This document shows, piece after piece, positions 11,773-24,329 of a stretch of 64,000 nt of DNA; positions within the stretch are counted from its first letter, which is position 1, and every line of letters begins with the position of its first letter. A program made the translations under genes and the position numbers. Origin of the DNA: Cocos nucifera. Lineage: Eukaryota > Streptophyta > Magnoliopsida > Arecales > Arecaceae. The notes below the pieces were generated by a model. The model ran no database searches. It saw nothing but the letters and a program-made list of their open reading frames with translations, and had not been told where the DNA came from. The stretch lies in NCBI GenBank assembly GCA_006176705.1, contig QRFJ01000007.1, forward strand, positions 3,831,840 to 3,895,839, in the 5' to 3' direction.

Positions 11773-13200
11773 CTTTCTCCCTCCCTCTTAACCAATCCAA
11801 AGAAACCGAAGCAGATCAATCGAAGACCTTGTCCAGCGATCCAGAAACCGCTACTGCTAAACAAACCGCATCAGGGCCTAGAACACCGCCCGATTGTTGC
11901 AGAGAAACCGGATCAGACTCAAGTGGAGGAAAAATTCTCGGAGGAGACGCCCGATCTGGAGTTAAACATGCAGTTTCACGGCGATCACCTGCAGAAAACC
12001 ACCAGCAAACCGGGTGATCTAAAGCCACCGAGAATCGAGAAAGGGGAAACGGAGGGGATCTGGTGAAATAGATCGGGAGACGAGGAAGGTTTCGATTGCC
12101 GGCCCCTTGAGGTCGCCGGTGACTGGCGACCGCCCGGCCGGTTTGTTGAAAACTAGGGAAGTCCGAGAAGGACCGGGACTGGGGCTCTATCGAGGGGAGT
12201 GGGCCATTTAATGCATGAGTGTTCGTAGATAACCATAAAGTTCAACACAAAATACGAGAACGCCACTGGAGGCGTGGTTCGGGTGAACGGGAGACCAGAA
12301 GAGGGTTAAAATAGAAAACTATGGAACGAGACTTGGAACCGTTTGGCACAAACCGATGCCATCATTGAGGGCTCGTTATTAGAAACCGAGGCCATACCGA
12401 TAGCCTTTGGTTCAGAGAGAGAGAGAGAGAGGGGGAACGGACGCTGGGTTGAAACCGAAACGGAGACTCGCCAAATCAGGTGCAGAATGATGGAAAGTAG
12501 AGCTCAGAGAAGGAAAGAATGACACAGAGACAATGAATTTTGAAACCTTAGCTTCGGCTCAGTCAGCCCGAATGGATTAGCCGTTAGATCAGACTTACAT
12601 TCATCGTCAGACGGTGAGAGCGAGCCTGACTTTAGTCGAGCCGAGTGGAACCGTGCGCGAAGAAAGCGGAAAGAGGGGAGGGAGGGATCTGACGAGAGAG
12701 GCGGGAAGGACGTCTCTCCACGTGGCGGGCTGCCGTGAGAAACTGCTCCGGAGAACAACCAGTGGGGCCCACAGACAACGGGCCACGCTAACAGGCGCAC
12801 GTGTACGGCTAATCAGTCAAGTATCCCGAGACACACGACCCCAGTAAAATTCCGCAGGCGGTACGGTAGATCTGAATTCCCGCTTAGGAATCTCTGTGAG
12901 GCCGCCCGTATAGCCGATGAGAACAGCTATACACTGCAGCGCACGCAACGGTAGCAACGGAACGGCCCCCCATCCCTATCCGAGACCTCGCCCAAGCTCC
13001 ACGTGATGGCGGGTCCCCTTGAAGGCCAGCGGACGCACGTGCGGGCGCCGGTCAGCGGTAAACTGGATTGAAGGGGAGGCGTCGGGGTCCGCCCGGACGC
13101 GATCACGCGGCATGGGTTTGGTGGCGGTGGGGACCAGACCCATGCCCAAGCGGTGGGGTGAAATGCCGCTCGATCTGCCCCCCACCCACGAAGACGAGGC
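11773..13200 (-). promoter_or_regulatory. GC-rich 5' leader and promoter region of the BZR1-type gene
   Basis: Upstream of the ATG (minus strand) about 1.4 kb is clearly richer in G and C than the surrounding DNA and contains many CpG words, fitting a plant promoter and leader. A GA microsatellite lies at 12412-12433. ACGTG-type words occur at several places (for example 12718-12723 and 13000-13005). No transcription start or TATA box was fixed. Confidence 0.45.
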
Positions 13201-13211
13201 ATAGAATATTA

Positions 13212-13265
13212 AAATAATAATAATATAATTTTAATAATAATAATAATAATAACGACGACGACAAT
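13212..13265. repeat. AAT-rich microsatellite running into ACG repeats
   Basis: An interrupted (TAA)n run is followed by ACGACGACGACAA. It marks the edge between the GC-rich promoter region and the AT-rich intergenic DNA. Confidence 0.85.
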
Positions 13266-13560
13266 AAATGATGGCCAATAAATTAGATATCTCATACCTA
13301 ATGAAATGCCGTCGGATCAGAAACGGGCGTCTACCTTTTAACGGATCGCCGGACTCCCCTCCGAAAACGTGGGCTCCCGCGCCGGCCGTCGTTTTCCTGC
13401 GCTCGCCTTCCGCTTTCGCGTGCGCTCGTCACGTGTCGCGAAGGTGGTACCATTTTTTGGACTCACTTTACCCGGGTCGCAAGGATGGGCGTGCCGCGTG
13501 GGCATCCAAAGGGTTGCGAGAGAATCGCACGGTATCTTAAGTCTTTATATTTAATTATCT

Positions 13561-16260
13561 AAAGACAACATAATAATGAAAATTTAATAAAAAAGCATGA
13601 GTAGTTTATCGCCACGGATATTATCATAAAAATCAAATCAATTTATATTATAAAATTTTTCAAAAATAGTGACGTCAGCGCTCCTATCAACCCCATTCAT
13701 AGTTAAAGAAACGCGTGGAGAGTCTTTGGCATCGCTCGGTACCTGCAAATCCACGTGATAGGTCACAAGGAATAAAGTGGGCCTCCTGTTCTGGCGCCAT
13801 GGCCCGTGATCAGTGTTAACATGAGAAAGGTTGTTAAACCTCTGTTTTTTTCCTCTCCTCGGAGAATATAATTTTTCGTCTGTAGTCACTATTATTCATT
13901 AATGCCGCAGATCTTTTGGACCAAGGGATGGGCAAAGGTGACCCGCTAAGTGACTCATCAAGTGCGAGAAATTATTAGATAGATCGGGCCAAGCGGACCA
14001 TTCTCACCCCTAATCCAGAATAATTTGAATGCAAAAAAGGTAATGTGGCAAGGTACTATTAGCTGGATTTGTTGGATTTGATTCATCTAATAATTTTTTC
14101 ATTAAGTATAATTGTCATAAAATAATCGTTGCTTCAAACTATATAGGGAGCACATATTTCTTAGATATGGCAGTTTAGAAAAATGGTGAAGCTTGTTATC
14201 ATATTTACAAAATTTATCTCTTTTTACAAATTTATAAATTGTCATTTTAAAATTTTCTAAAAAAATTCCCTGATCCCATATCTATGAAGATGTGCATTCA
14301 ATAATCGAAAGATACACTATTAAGATGTCTGCACCTGCTAGTTTAAACCTCTATGCTCTCGAGATATAAATATCAATCCATGTCTGGTATGTGACGATGA
14401 ATTTGTGTTTAATTAGCTTAAATATGTTCATTATATTTACATTAATTTCTTGAGGTAAACTTACGACACATGAATTTCTTTAAATGTGTCTATCATGAAT
14501 TATCTACATGTTTATCTATATGTATCAAATAGTTTAATGTGCACCGCTAGTTTTTAACATATAAACATCTTAGACATAATTAGTCCAACATATATATCAG
14601 TTAGTTTAACTTTATGCATTGCATAATATATATAGATCTTTTAAAATTCTACGTCATATAATTTGAGACCGATAGTAATTCAATCAAAATTTGACAAATG
14701 ATCAATCTTACATAAACAATATAAATTGATATAAATATGAAATATTTTTTTGATACAAATGATCAATCTTCGAAAATAAAAATTGATATAAATATGATTT
14801 TTTTTTTTTTTTCTGGACTTCAAGATGGAGCTACTCCACACACAAACTTAGGCATTGCTAATTTTTTAACCATCTCTTCCACTAAACAAGTTGAATCTAA
14901 TCCTGAGAACAATCAGTTCCAAATTCAGCTTAAGTAGTAAGAGAAATTGCGAGAATTATTAAATAGATAAGTAGCACTAGCACCCCAAACAGCTTCTCTC
15001 TTCTTCATTGGCTAATTGATCAACTTATCTTTCTTTTCCATGCTCTTCCAACCAGTACATCAAGCTTACCTCATAGAAATTCACATAATTTCATCTTGTG
15101 AAAAGCATCCATTCTCTCCTTCTCCGTGAACAAAAAACAAAACAAAGGATGAGAAAAATATGAATGAGATGACATCAAATTCTAAACATGAATGAGTAGT
15201 TCAAGCTCAAATTTTTGGGGTGAAGTTTTGAGCTACTCTTTGTGTGCAAACTTCAGCGCAAATCATGGATGCTAAAAATTTTTGATTGGAGCTTTAACTG
15301 GCACGAAGTTGAATGAACGGAGTGCAGCTTCGAGGAATCTCCTTGTCATTTTTTAGAGGTCAGATGACGGCAGAGAAAAGTGGGGGACAGCAAGTCTACT
15401 GGCAGAGGACCGCGTCCCCACCGGCCCATCGGCCCAGTGGGCACCACCGACCGGATGTCTACGGTGCTGCCACCTTGATCTCCAAATCTTACACTCTCAC
15501 GGTTCCTGCCAAGAAAATAATTCACAAACTCCAAATGGCTCCAGATACCCCCTGCACCACTCTCAGCATCCCATTTTATTTTCTTGCCAAATGGCTCATT
15601 AAGAAAACAAATGGAAGCAATGCATCAGCATCTTTACTTATAATAATACCTGCACTAAAAAAATAAAGAATCTATGTTCCTTGGCATGTTCTTCGAGAGG
15701 GAAAAAAAAAAAAGTGTGTATTACGTAACCAAAAGCAAAGTCAATAGCGAGAACATGATAATAGTAGTTTAACCCAACACTAGGATGATATTGTAGTCCA
15801 TCTCCAACACGTAGAAGCAAGGATTCAGTAAAATTATACATTATTACAAGAAAGGCTGGCTAAGAGATTTCTGTTATCATGGGATTATGACTTGATGACA
15901 TCGATGGCACTAAAACCAAGGAGAATGAGCAAACAAGAACAGTTTAAAAGATGCATCAATACCTCTTACCAATTGCAAGAGGCTGCCACAAGTAATTTGA
16001 TGCAAAAACTGTAGGCATGTCATGCATCTTAACTGTTAACAAAACTTTTATGACAAGAGATAATCAGGGAAAATGCCTTCCTTTTGAAGGATTACATCAT
16101 TGATCTTTTTTTTTTTTTTTTTGGCTGCGTGTATTCTTTCACTGTTAAGTTTCTTAATTGACTTGATGACACCGCGACCATCGTGCATTGCACCAAAAAT
16201 AGCTTAATAGTTGCTGCAAGCAAGATTTAAACAGATGTTAGGAAAAGGGATTAATAATAT
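13561..16260. other. AT-rich intergenic DNA
   Basis: No coding exon, RNA gene or bounded element was recognised. Short open frames here have no recognisable protein features. Homopolymer T runs occur at 14796-14811 and 16106-16122. Confidence 0.55.
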
Positions 16261-16779
16261 TAAACAAAAGCGTCGAGGTGTTGGAGTTGTTGCCTTCTTG
16301 GGACCAGCCTGACCAGATTTTAAGGCACTCATATCCTCTGTCGTGCTCCTTGGATCGTCTGATTCGTTGGACCTCCATACCTATGGCAGTATCCGAAGGG
16401 ATGATTTACGCTTTTAGAGCCGGACGTTGGAAGAGCACAACCCGGATCAATTGTCGAACCTATTCTCACCAGCAACTCCGTTCTCAGTTTTTTTATTAAA
16501 AAATTAACCTTTTGGGTTGGTACTGTTGGATGATCAAAATATTTTTGTTGGAGATTGAATTAAGCCAGATCGGACCTAAATTGGCGTCGATGAAAATTTA
16601 TACCTTGATCTAATGCTTCACTTGGTAGGTCTCGACTTAGGTAGGATGTAAATAGGTTTTCAATTTTGAAGGAAGTATTTTGAATGTCCAAATCAGTTCA
16701 AACGGATTAGATCCAACCGGATCCCATTTTACGAGTCTATAGTAAAATCAGCTAGAAGTTGGGCCTTAAGTCGGCACTT

Positions 16780-17460
16780 GTTATGATAGTTCAATATCAA
16801 TTATAAATCAAGAGGAAATATGACTTATATGAAATGAGGTATCTTTTGAAGAATAAAATCATGAAGCTCCAAATGGCCAAGATCTATCAAAGCCAACCAG
16901 AGCTAACCCTTCAGGGATACTATGAGGGCCACTAAAGTCCGAAAATAATCAGAGCCAAAGGCAATTGCCTAATAAAAGGAGGGCTGGTTTATTAGCCTTT
17001 ATACACAAGACACAGAACTTGGCATTATCGAGCCAGATCGACCCCAGTGGCAGGCTAGATGGTTAGTCCCAATTTAATCCCTACCAACTAAAGGACAAGC
17101 CGACCCCCCCATAAGGACCGATCCTTCTGAGGCTTGTTGTCACATCACTAGCCATATAAACATTACATCTGGGTCCCAAAGAATGTAAGCTAGAATATAG
17201 CCAACATCCTTCCTCTTGACTATGAGGGCTAATATTGTAGGAGGAAGATATCTTTAGTCTCACATCAATTGTAAATCAAGCGAAAGTATGACTTATATGA
17301 ATTGAAATCTTTTTTTTTTATCATATGAGACGTCTTTTGAAGGATAAAACTATGAGGTTCCAAATGACTAAGGCCTACTAAGGTCAATTGAGACTAATCC
17401 TTCGGGGATCCCATAAGATCCACTAAAGATCGAAATGATCAGAGATAAAATGGACAATAT
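16780..17460 (+). repeat. Two direct copies of a dispersed repeat module
   Basis: A module beginning near 16796 (ATCAATTATAAATCAAG.. TATGACTTATATGAA.. TCTTTTGAAG) is repeated from about 17263 with the same order of words, including ACTAA and CTTC(A/G)GGGAT further on. The offset is about 465 bp and each copy is about 190 bp, with clear divergence. The start of the second copy (TAGTCTCACATCAATTGT, about 17255) is the same module seen several times at 29.8-32.1 kb. The DNA between the copies has no recognisable gene. Confidence 0.65.
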
Positions 17461-18375
17461 ATCATGTATGCGGATGTGGGGGCATAAGCCAGCCATCCGA
17501 CTCTTTTATCGCAGCATCACTTATACTCATTTCGTAGGCCTTAGCTAGAAGAATGATTCCTTTTCAGCAAATTAACTTTAACTATGTTTAGAGATAGAGT
17601 TTGCCCTAACTTAGGATTTAAGAGGGAGGAGGATCTGACCTTGCCCACTTATACTCCTATTTTTTAATATTTAGTTTAGCAATCTTATAGTTTCGAAGGA
17701 ATCTACTTTTGTATTTTAGACAAATAGTTCATAAAATCATGCAACCGTTGGCATTAGATTAAAAAAGAATCCCAAACAAAACTGAGTGATTCACAACATT
17801 GAAAGCCACTAATCTAAACCCATCCATACATCTCCCAACTCTGCTAGTAGAATAGTGATGTTATAAAGACACTACTAGAGTGAAGCAGAACTTGAGAATT
17901 ATAAAACCTGCACCAGAATATATACCACAATTCATCATATGAGCGTGAATTCTCTACCATGCACCATATGGTTTGGTGTATCGCACATACCATCCATCGT
18001 GCAATGCATACTGTGCACTACTACGTGCAGCCATCCATCGCATAATGTACTATGGATGCATCATGTGCAGAGTAGAGAATCCATGTGCTCATTACATTGC
18101 CATCGAGATTAATTATAAAAAAAAAAGTTTAGGGATAGAGATACCCAAGTGAGATAAATCATATGAATACCACCACTAAATTTATAGAGATAAAAATCCA
18201 GCTTTTTCTAACTGTAATAGCCCCTCTAATAGCCTGGGCATGGATAAACTCCCCAACCTGAGGGGAAGCCTATATGAAGGTCAAAATAAGGCTTTGGCCT
18301 ACACTCTCAAATGCTCGTCTATGCCTAGCCAAAACCAAATATGATATTTGCAATATAGCCATGAAGAATAATATC
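17461..18375. other. Intergenic DNA left of the large retrotransposon
   Basis: No gene is recognised. At 17940-18090 short words such as CCATCCATCG, GTGCA and CATGTGC recur in both orientations, giving weak hairpin potential but no defined ends. Confidence 0.45.
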
Positions 18376-18380
18376 ATTCT

Positions 18381-21300
18381 TGTTGACGCGGAATCTGATC
18401 ATAGCCAGAATCCGTTGGAGTGGAGGTCGATAAGATCACCGTCGGAGACCTGCAAAACAAAGTCCCATCCGAAGTCGATGGGGGGTGGCTTCGGCAGGAC
18501 CCTCCAATAATCAAATCAGCTCTAGTCAATAGGAATGGAGTGCTCAGTGTGGAGTTCAGTAGAGTTTTGAGGAGGAGAATGTTGAAGAAAAATCCTGATT
18601 TTTTAGATCAGGTTCGTTCAGATCTGATCAGATCGAGAGATATTTTCTCTCGATCCCAATCAGATCTGGGATGTTTCAGATCTGATTTTATTATTTTAAT
18701 AATAAAAATAAAATAAAAATAAATTAAATCAAATTTAATTTACCTGAATTTGGGTAATCCTATTACCCTATTGATGATCCTGTTTGCAGCGGAAGGTTCT
18801 GGATCTAGCCATGCAAGCGCCTGGCCTCTACCGATATCCACTCGGGCTGGATCTGGAGATCCTCTTCTTCTCTATCACACCTCCAAAAATCAGATCTGGA
18901 TCTGATCTGGAGGATCTTCAAAACTTCTTTTGAAGATCTGCAGTCGTCCTTTGCAGCAGCGCAGCCTTCTTGCTTTTGATCGCCTTTCTTTGATCTGGAA
19001 TCGCACCAACCAAGGTCCAAAACTCCTTTTGGACGTGGAGAGCAAGGGGAGAAGATGGTTTGGCATGGAGGAAGGAGGGGAGAGGCAGCCTTGGGGCATG
19101 GGGAATTTGATCTCAATTCAATTACTTTTTTGAGTTGGGCGCAGGGTCTTATTTATAGACTACTGTGATCCAACTCCTCTTCTTCCCAACCAATCACAAC
19201 CCTTTGTGAAATCAGATCTAAATCTGATTGGTGGGAATAGAGTCCCCTGGATTCCTCCTTAGAGGGCGCCTAAGACCAGTCAAAGTTGGTTCTTAGTAGA
19301 ACTCTAATTGGAATCCAAAAGAGAGATGGAGTCCTTGTCCAACAAGGACTCCTAGGCGCCTCCAAACTTGGGCTCACGCCACCCTTGGCGTGCGCCCTCC
19401 TCCTTGCCAGGTTCTGGCAGGGGGACAGGCCCCCACCAGCTCTCCAATAGGTGCATGACATGTGGTCAAAAGTCAAAGGGTCAATGGTCAACGTTTGACC
19501 AGTCAAAGGTAGACTTTTGACCAAAGTCAAAGAACAAGAAATGGCAGGTGACCAAAAATGGCAGGTAATGTCTTACAAATAAGACAACCTTTTCTGACTT
19601 GGACAACCTCCAGTCAGACCATATGAAGGCCTCTGATTGAGCACAAACTCCTTTGGCTCAGTCAGGACAACTTATTTATGATAGTAAAAGAAGAACGTTA
19701 GGTTCAATCGAGTGCTAGCACGATTTTCCTTGAACCTAATTGAATCTCATTCAGATCAATTGAACTAGATCAGTTCAATTGATGATCACCAGATTCAAAC
19801 CCTTGTTTGTGTGACCCAGTTAGGTTCAGTTCTGTATGGTAATGGGATATGTCATGATCTCTATCATCGACATCATCGAAACTCCTTTCGATGGATCAGA
19901 ACTCTTCTGATTCGAACAGCTAGAATGATCGATCATCTAAATCATTCTAATTGCTCCCAAAATCCACCAGTGACACCTAGCAGTATATGGTGGCAACCCA
20001 TCAGAGCTGAATGCGAACCTCTTGGTGCAGCTACCTGTGTGATTAAGTTCTTCTATCTTGAGCCCCGATCAGATTAGGGTTAAGGTGAAACTCGTCAAAC
20101 CCTAGTCTCTGTCATATGATGTAATCATTCGATTCAAGTCCAATGTGAAAATCTAAATAGAAACTCTTTCTATTATTTCACTCTACCATGGCCATGGATT
20201 TCTGGACTTGATTCTCATGATCATCATAGGGCTGCTCCTCTACCACCGAGGTAGATAGATTCCATCTTGATGCAATCCAGTTCCTACAATGAACATGTCA
20301 TAGCCAACATACACCTCAGGGTTCCATATGGCTAGGAGACCGAGTAATGGTGTAGTCAAACTATAACACCCTCAAGGTGAACTGCCGATGCATCTCAGGT
20401 CAAAGAACCAGACACACTACTGCAGCATCGAGTCAGTCATTGACGAGAAGGTAGACTCCCTAATGACTACTCGAGGTGGTCACGCTCAGTGCCCTCGTTC
20501 TCTAACGAGTACCTGTACTCTCGCTCCGGTGTCTCCACACCGTAGACTCAAGACTCATCTACTAAAGAGAAGCGATTGTACACTAATCTTCCGGGTCAAT
20601 CACCATCCTCGTGATGATCCTATGGTCGGGAGCAATTTATGAGTTAATAATGATTATTCATGTCTTAAATTTTTAACTCTTGAAAATATGAATTATCATT
20701 GCCATTAACTCAAAGGATGTATCACAGACACTAAATACACATATGTGATAGAAAATAACCCATTTATTGCTTTTAGTTAAAATTATAATTTTGCCCCTAG
20801 AAGTGTATTACAAGTGTCAGCCAGTTCTGGCTTCTAGGGCATATATATCTAACAGAGAGAAGGATTTTCAGAACCTGGCATAAGTGTATCCGAAGGGTCC
20901 TTTTTATAGAGGAAGCCTATTGTAACCGCCTTGATTAATGATTGTCGTAACTGTCCTGATAAATGTTGATCGTTATTGACTTGATAAATGCCGATCGTTA
21001 TTAACTTGATAAATATCAATCATTATTATCGTGTAACCATAGCGGGATCGCCTGCAGGAATTCATCACAAGAAGCTCGGCTTGCATGAAAGTTCGGCCAT
21101 TGAGAAGTTCGATCGCTAAAGGAGTCCGCAAGGAGTCCGAATTCCGTAGAAGCCCAATCGCTGGAGGGTTCCGCAAGGAGTCCAGCTTCCTTAGAAGCTC
21201 GGCCAAAGAGGAAGCTTTGGGGGAAGTTCGGCTCCCGTAGACGCTTGGCTATAACGACGCGGAGAGAGTTCAGCTTTTGCGGGAGTCTGACTGAAGCTCG

Positions 21301-21566
21301 ACGATTGGGCAATCAGAAGGAGTTTGGCCGCTAAGTGATTCAGCTAAGGCTCGTCCGCTAAGGAGTTCGACCGTTGGGAGTTCGAAGCTCGGCCGCTGGA
21401 GAGTTCGATCGATTGAAGGACTTCAACTGAGGCCCGACCTTTGAGGAGTTCGGCCAAATGTAGGAGTTCGGCTAAGATGCGTTCGCTGAAGCTCTTCTGT
21501 GGCTATTGGCCGCATCAGGCTGGGCACCGAACTTGACTTTGGCAGGAGCGGGGTTTATCCCCAACA
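18381..21566 (-). repeat. Left (3') LTR of the chimeric element, interrupted
   Basis: The parts 18381-18579 and 20855-21566 together align along their length with the right LTR at 25260-26165. For example, both share TAGCGGGATCGCCTGCAGG and the GAAGCTCGGCTTGCATGAAA region. In a 160-base stretch compared by eye about nine positions in ten agree. The interruption is a solo copia LTR. The polypurine tract (minus strand, AAGTGGGGGG) immediately adjoins at 21571-21580. Confidence 0.85.
18580..20854 (-). mobile_element. Solo copia LTR nested in the gypsy LTR
   Basis: The insert starts TGTTGAAGAAA and ends ATCTAACA, so on the minus strand it runs from TGTTAGAT to TTCAACA with TG..CA ends. It is flanked by GAGAA (18575-18579) and GAGAG (20855-20859), a one-mismatch 5-bp target duplication; the matching empty site in the right LTR reads GAGGAGGAGATAAGG. 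Its last 415 bp (20440-20854) match the copia LTR fragment joined to copia pol at 22178-22593, which identifies the family. On the minus strand a TATA-like TCTATAAATAAG lies near 19159-19149. The length of 2,275 bp is long for a copia LTR. No coding region is recognised inside. Confidence 0.8.
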
Positions 21567-22177
21567 CTAGCCCCCCACTTCCGAGTTCGAAACTCGAAGA
21601 AATGGAGTACAGAAAAGGCGACTGTCGAAGTCTTCTTCCGGGCTCCGTGCTGGTCCAGGTCGAAGCTCGGGAGAGATCTCATCTCCAACCGAGGTCAATG
21701 CGGGCGTTCGCGTCAGGATGAGGTTCTCTTCCTATTCCTAACTTCGATTTTGCTCGCATTAGGACGAGATTCTTCTCCTATTTCTAACGCACTATGGGGG
21801 CACACTCGGACCATCGTCCGTCTCCCCCCGTCTCGTCTAAGGTGAGCGAGGCCTTCGACTTTGCTCGGATTAGGACGAGGTCCTCCTCCTATTCCTGACG
21901 GGCTGTGGGGGCACATGGGGACCATCGTCCGTGCCTCTCCCACCATCTCGTCCTTTGTGAATAAGACCTTCGACTTTGCTCACGTTAAGACGAGGTCCTC
22001 CTCCTCTTCCTAACGGGCTGTGGGGGCACATGGGGACCATCGTCCGTGCCTCTTCTTCCATCTCGTCCTTTGTGAACGAGGCCTTCGACTTTGCTCGCGT
22101 TAGGATGAGGTCCTCCTTCTGTTCCTAACGGATTATGGGGGCACATAGGGACCGTCGTCCGTCTTCCTCCATCTCCA
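21567..22177 (-). repeat. Gypsy 3' internal region with about 113-bp tandem repeats
   Basis: After the polypurine tract come four tandem units marked by CTTCGA(C/T)TTTGCTC near 21743, 21860, 21970 and 22085, each followed by TAGGACGAG.., CTAACGG.. and GGGGGCACA..GGACC..CGTCCGT. The period is about 110-117 bp. No protein is recognised. Confidence 0.8.
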
Positions 22178-22593
22178 TCGACGAGAAGGTAGACTTTCTA
22201 ATGACTACTCGAGGTGGTCACGCTCAGTGCCCTCGTTTTCTAACGAGTACCTATACGCTCGCTCCGATGTCTCCACACCGTAGACTCAAGACTCATCTAC
22301 TAAAGAGAAGCGATCGTACACCAACCTTCCAGATCAATCACCATCCTCGTGATGATCCTATGGTCGGGAGCTGTTTATGAGTTAATAATGATTATTCATG
22401 TCTTAAATTTTCAACTCTTGAAAATATGAATTATCATTACCATTAACTCAAAGGATGTATCACAGACACTAAATACACAGGTGTGATAGAAAATAACCTA
22501 TTTTATTAATTATAGTCAAAATTATAATTTTGCCCCTAGAAGTGTATTACAAGTGTCAGCCAATTCTGGCTTCTAGGGCACATATATCTAACA
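22178..22593 (-). mobile_element. Copia 3' LTR fragment joined to copia pol
   Basis: This 416-bp stretch matches the solo LTR at 20440-20854. It begins (minus strand) TGTTAGATATATG directly after a polypurine-like tract (AAGTGGAAGAT, 22594-22604), which is the proper position of a 3' LTR after the RNase H stop at 22608. It breaks off at about 22178, where gypsy-type repeat sequence resumes, so about 80 percent of the LTR is missing. Confidence 0.85.
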
Positions 22594-22607
22594 ATCTTCC
22601 ACTTGTC

Positions 22608-23327
22608 CTAAAGCCAATTGGCTACAAGTCTAAGTCCCATCTTCTCAAGGTGGGCTTCGATCTTCTGCTGGCCCAACGGCTTTGTAAGTGGGTCTGCCAC
22701 ATTATCTGCGGAGTTGACTCTCTTGACCTCAACGTAACCTTTCTCAAGGTAATCGCGGATGAGATGATATCGCCGCTCAATGTGCTTGGACTTCTGGTGA
22801 GACCTCGGCTCCTTAGCAAGGGCTATGGCGCCATTGTTGTCGCAGTAAAGAGGAATGGCATCTGATGGCATTACTCCAATTTCTGTAGCAAACTTCTTGT
22901 ACCAGAACGCTTCCTTTGCAGCCTCTGATGCAGCTATATATTCTGCTTCCATGGTGGAATCTGCTATCACAGTTTGCTTGGAACTCTTCCAGCTGACAGC
23001 TCCACCATTGCACACAAACAGACTTCCAGATGTCGACTTTCGATCATCTATATCAGACATGAAGTCCGAGTCTGTGTATCCTTGAACTTGGAGTTCTCCG
23101 TTACCAAAGACCAACATCATATCCTTAGTTCTTCTCAAGTACTTAAGGATACATTTCACAGAAGTCCAGTGTTCTTCACCTGGATTTGACTGATATCTGC
23201 TTGTGACACTCACAGCATGGGCTATATCAGGTCGTGTACATAGCATGGCATACATGAGGCTCCCTATTGCAGAAGCATAAGGGATCTTGCTCATGTGTTC
23301 TATTTCCTCAGGTGTGCTGGGGCACAT
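22608..23327 (-). pseudogene. Copia polyprotein fragment: RNase H domain
   Basis: An open frame of 239 residues covers the end of the copia reverse transcriptase connection and the whole RNase H domain, ending at the natural stop. Landmarks in order are YASAIGSLMYAMLCTRPDI, the first catalytic region YTDSDF, then EAEYIAAS, CDNNGAIAL and the C-terminal ADPLTKPL. RNase H normally removes the RNA strand during reverse transcription. It is separated from the upstream reverse-transcriptase frame by a frameshift near 23370. The domain itself has no stop, which points to a fairly young copy. It is a fragment because gag, protease and integrase are absent. Confidence 0.9.
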
Positions 23328-23362
23328 CTTCTTGGAAAGATGAATACCATGTCTGAAGGGTA

Positions 23363-24328
23363 TTAATCCCTCTTAGAGTTTTCCATACTAAACCTCTTTA
23401 GTACTTCCTCTATGTACATCTTCTGTGAAAGTCCTAGCATCCTATTCGGTCTATCCCTATAGACCTTAATTCCTAGAATAAAGGATGCTTCACCTAGGTC
23501 TTTCATGGAGAATTCCTTGGACAACCACATCTTGACTGATGTCAACATGGGAATATCATTCCCAATAAGGAGGATGTCATCCACGTACAATACGAGGAAG
23601 ACAACAGCGCTCCCACTGACCCTTTTGAAAACACATGGTTCCTCTTCATTTTTGATGAAACCAAACTTTTTGATCACATCATTGAAACGAGTGTTCCAGC
23701 TCCGAGATGCTTGCTTAAGTCCATATATGGACCTTTGCAGCTTGCAAACCTTGTGATCAGTATCACTGGATGTGAAACCTAGCGGCTGTTCCATATAGAT
23801 ATCTTCCTCAAGATATCCATTTAGGAATGCCGTTTTCACGTCCATTTGCCATATTTCATAATCGAAATAGGCTGCAACGGCAAGCAATGTGCGGATGGAT
23901 TTTAGCATAGCTACTGGAGAAAAGGTATCCTGATAGTCAATGCCTTCGCGTTGACTATAACCTTTTGCCACCAATCTAGCCTTGAATGTCTCCACATTCC
24001 CATCTGCACCAATCTTTCTCTTGAAGATCCATTTACACCCAATAGGTACTATACCTTCTGGTGGATCTACCAAGGTCCAGACTTGGTTTGAGTGCATCGA
24101 GTCGATCTCTGACTTCATTGCCTCAAGCCATTTCTCGGAGTCGATATCTGATATCGCCTCATTGTAGGTTTTGGGATCATCTCCATGAGCACCATTACCT
24201 ATGAGGAACATTTCCTCTACATCCTCTGAAATAATACCTAAGTATCTTTCAGGGGGATGGGAAACTCTTTTCGATCTACGAGGTGGAGGAAGTAGTGTTC
24301 TTATTGGCTCAACCTGATTTGGTTCCAC
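23363..24328 (-). pseudogene. Copia polyprotein fragment: reverse transcriptase
   Basis: An open frame of 321 residues contains the copia-type reverse transcriptase. Landmarks are the linker RRSKRVSHPPERYL, the RVT_2 start EKWLEAMKSEIDSMHSNQVW, PIGCKWIFKRK, KARLVAKGY, the QMDVKTAFLNG block with one catalytic Asp, and the YVDDILL catalytic core. The frame ends at 23363; the following RNase H frame is shifted by one base, consistent with a single-base deletion in a G run near 23370-23375. The upstream end falls just before the RVT_2 domain, where gypsy-type repeats begin at about 24330, so gag, protease and integrase are missing. Confidence 0.9.
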
Positions 24329-24329
24329 T

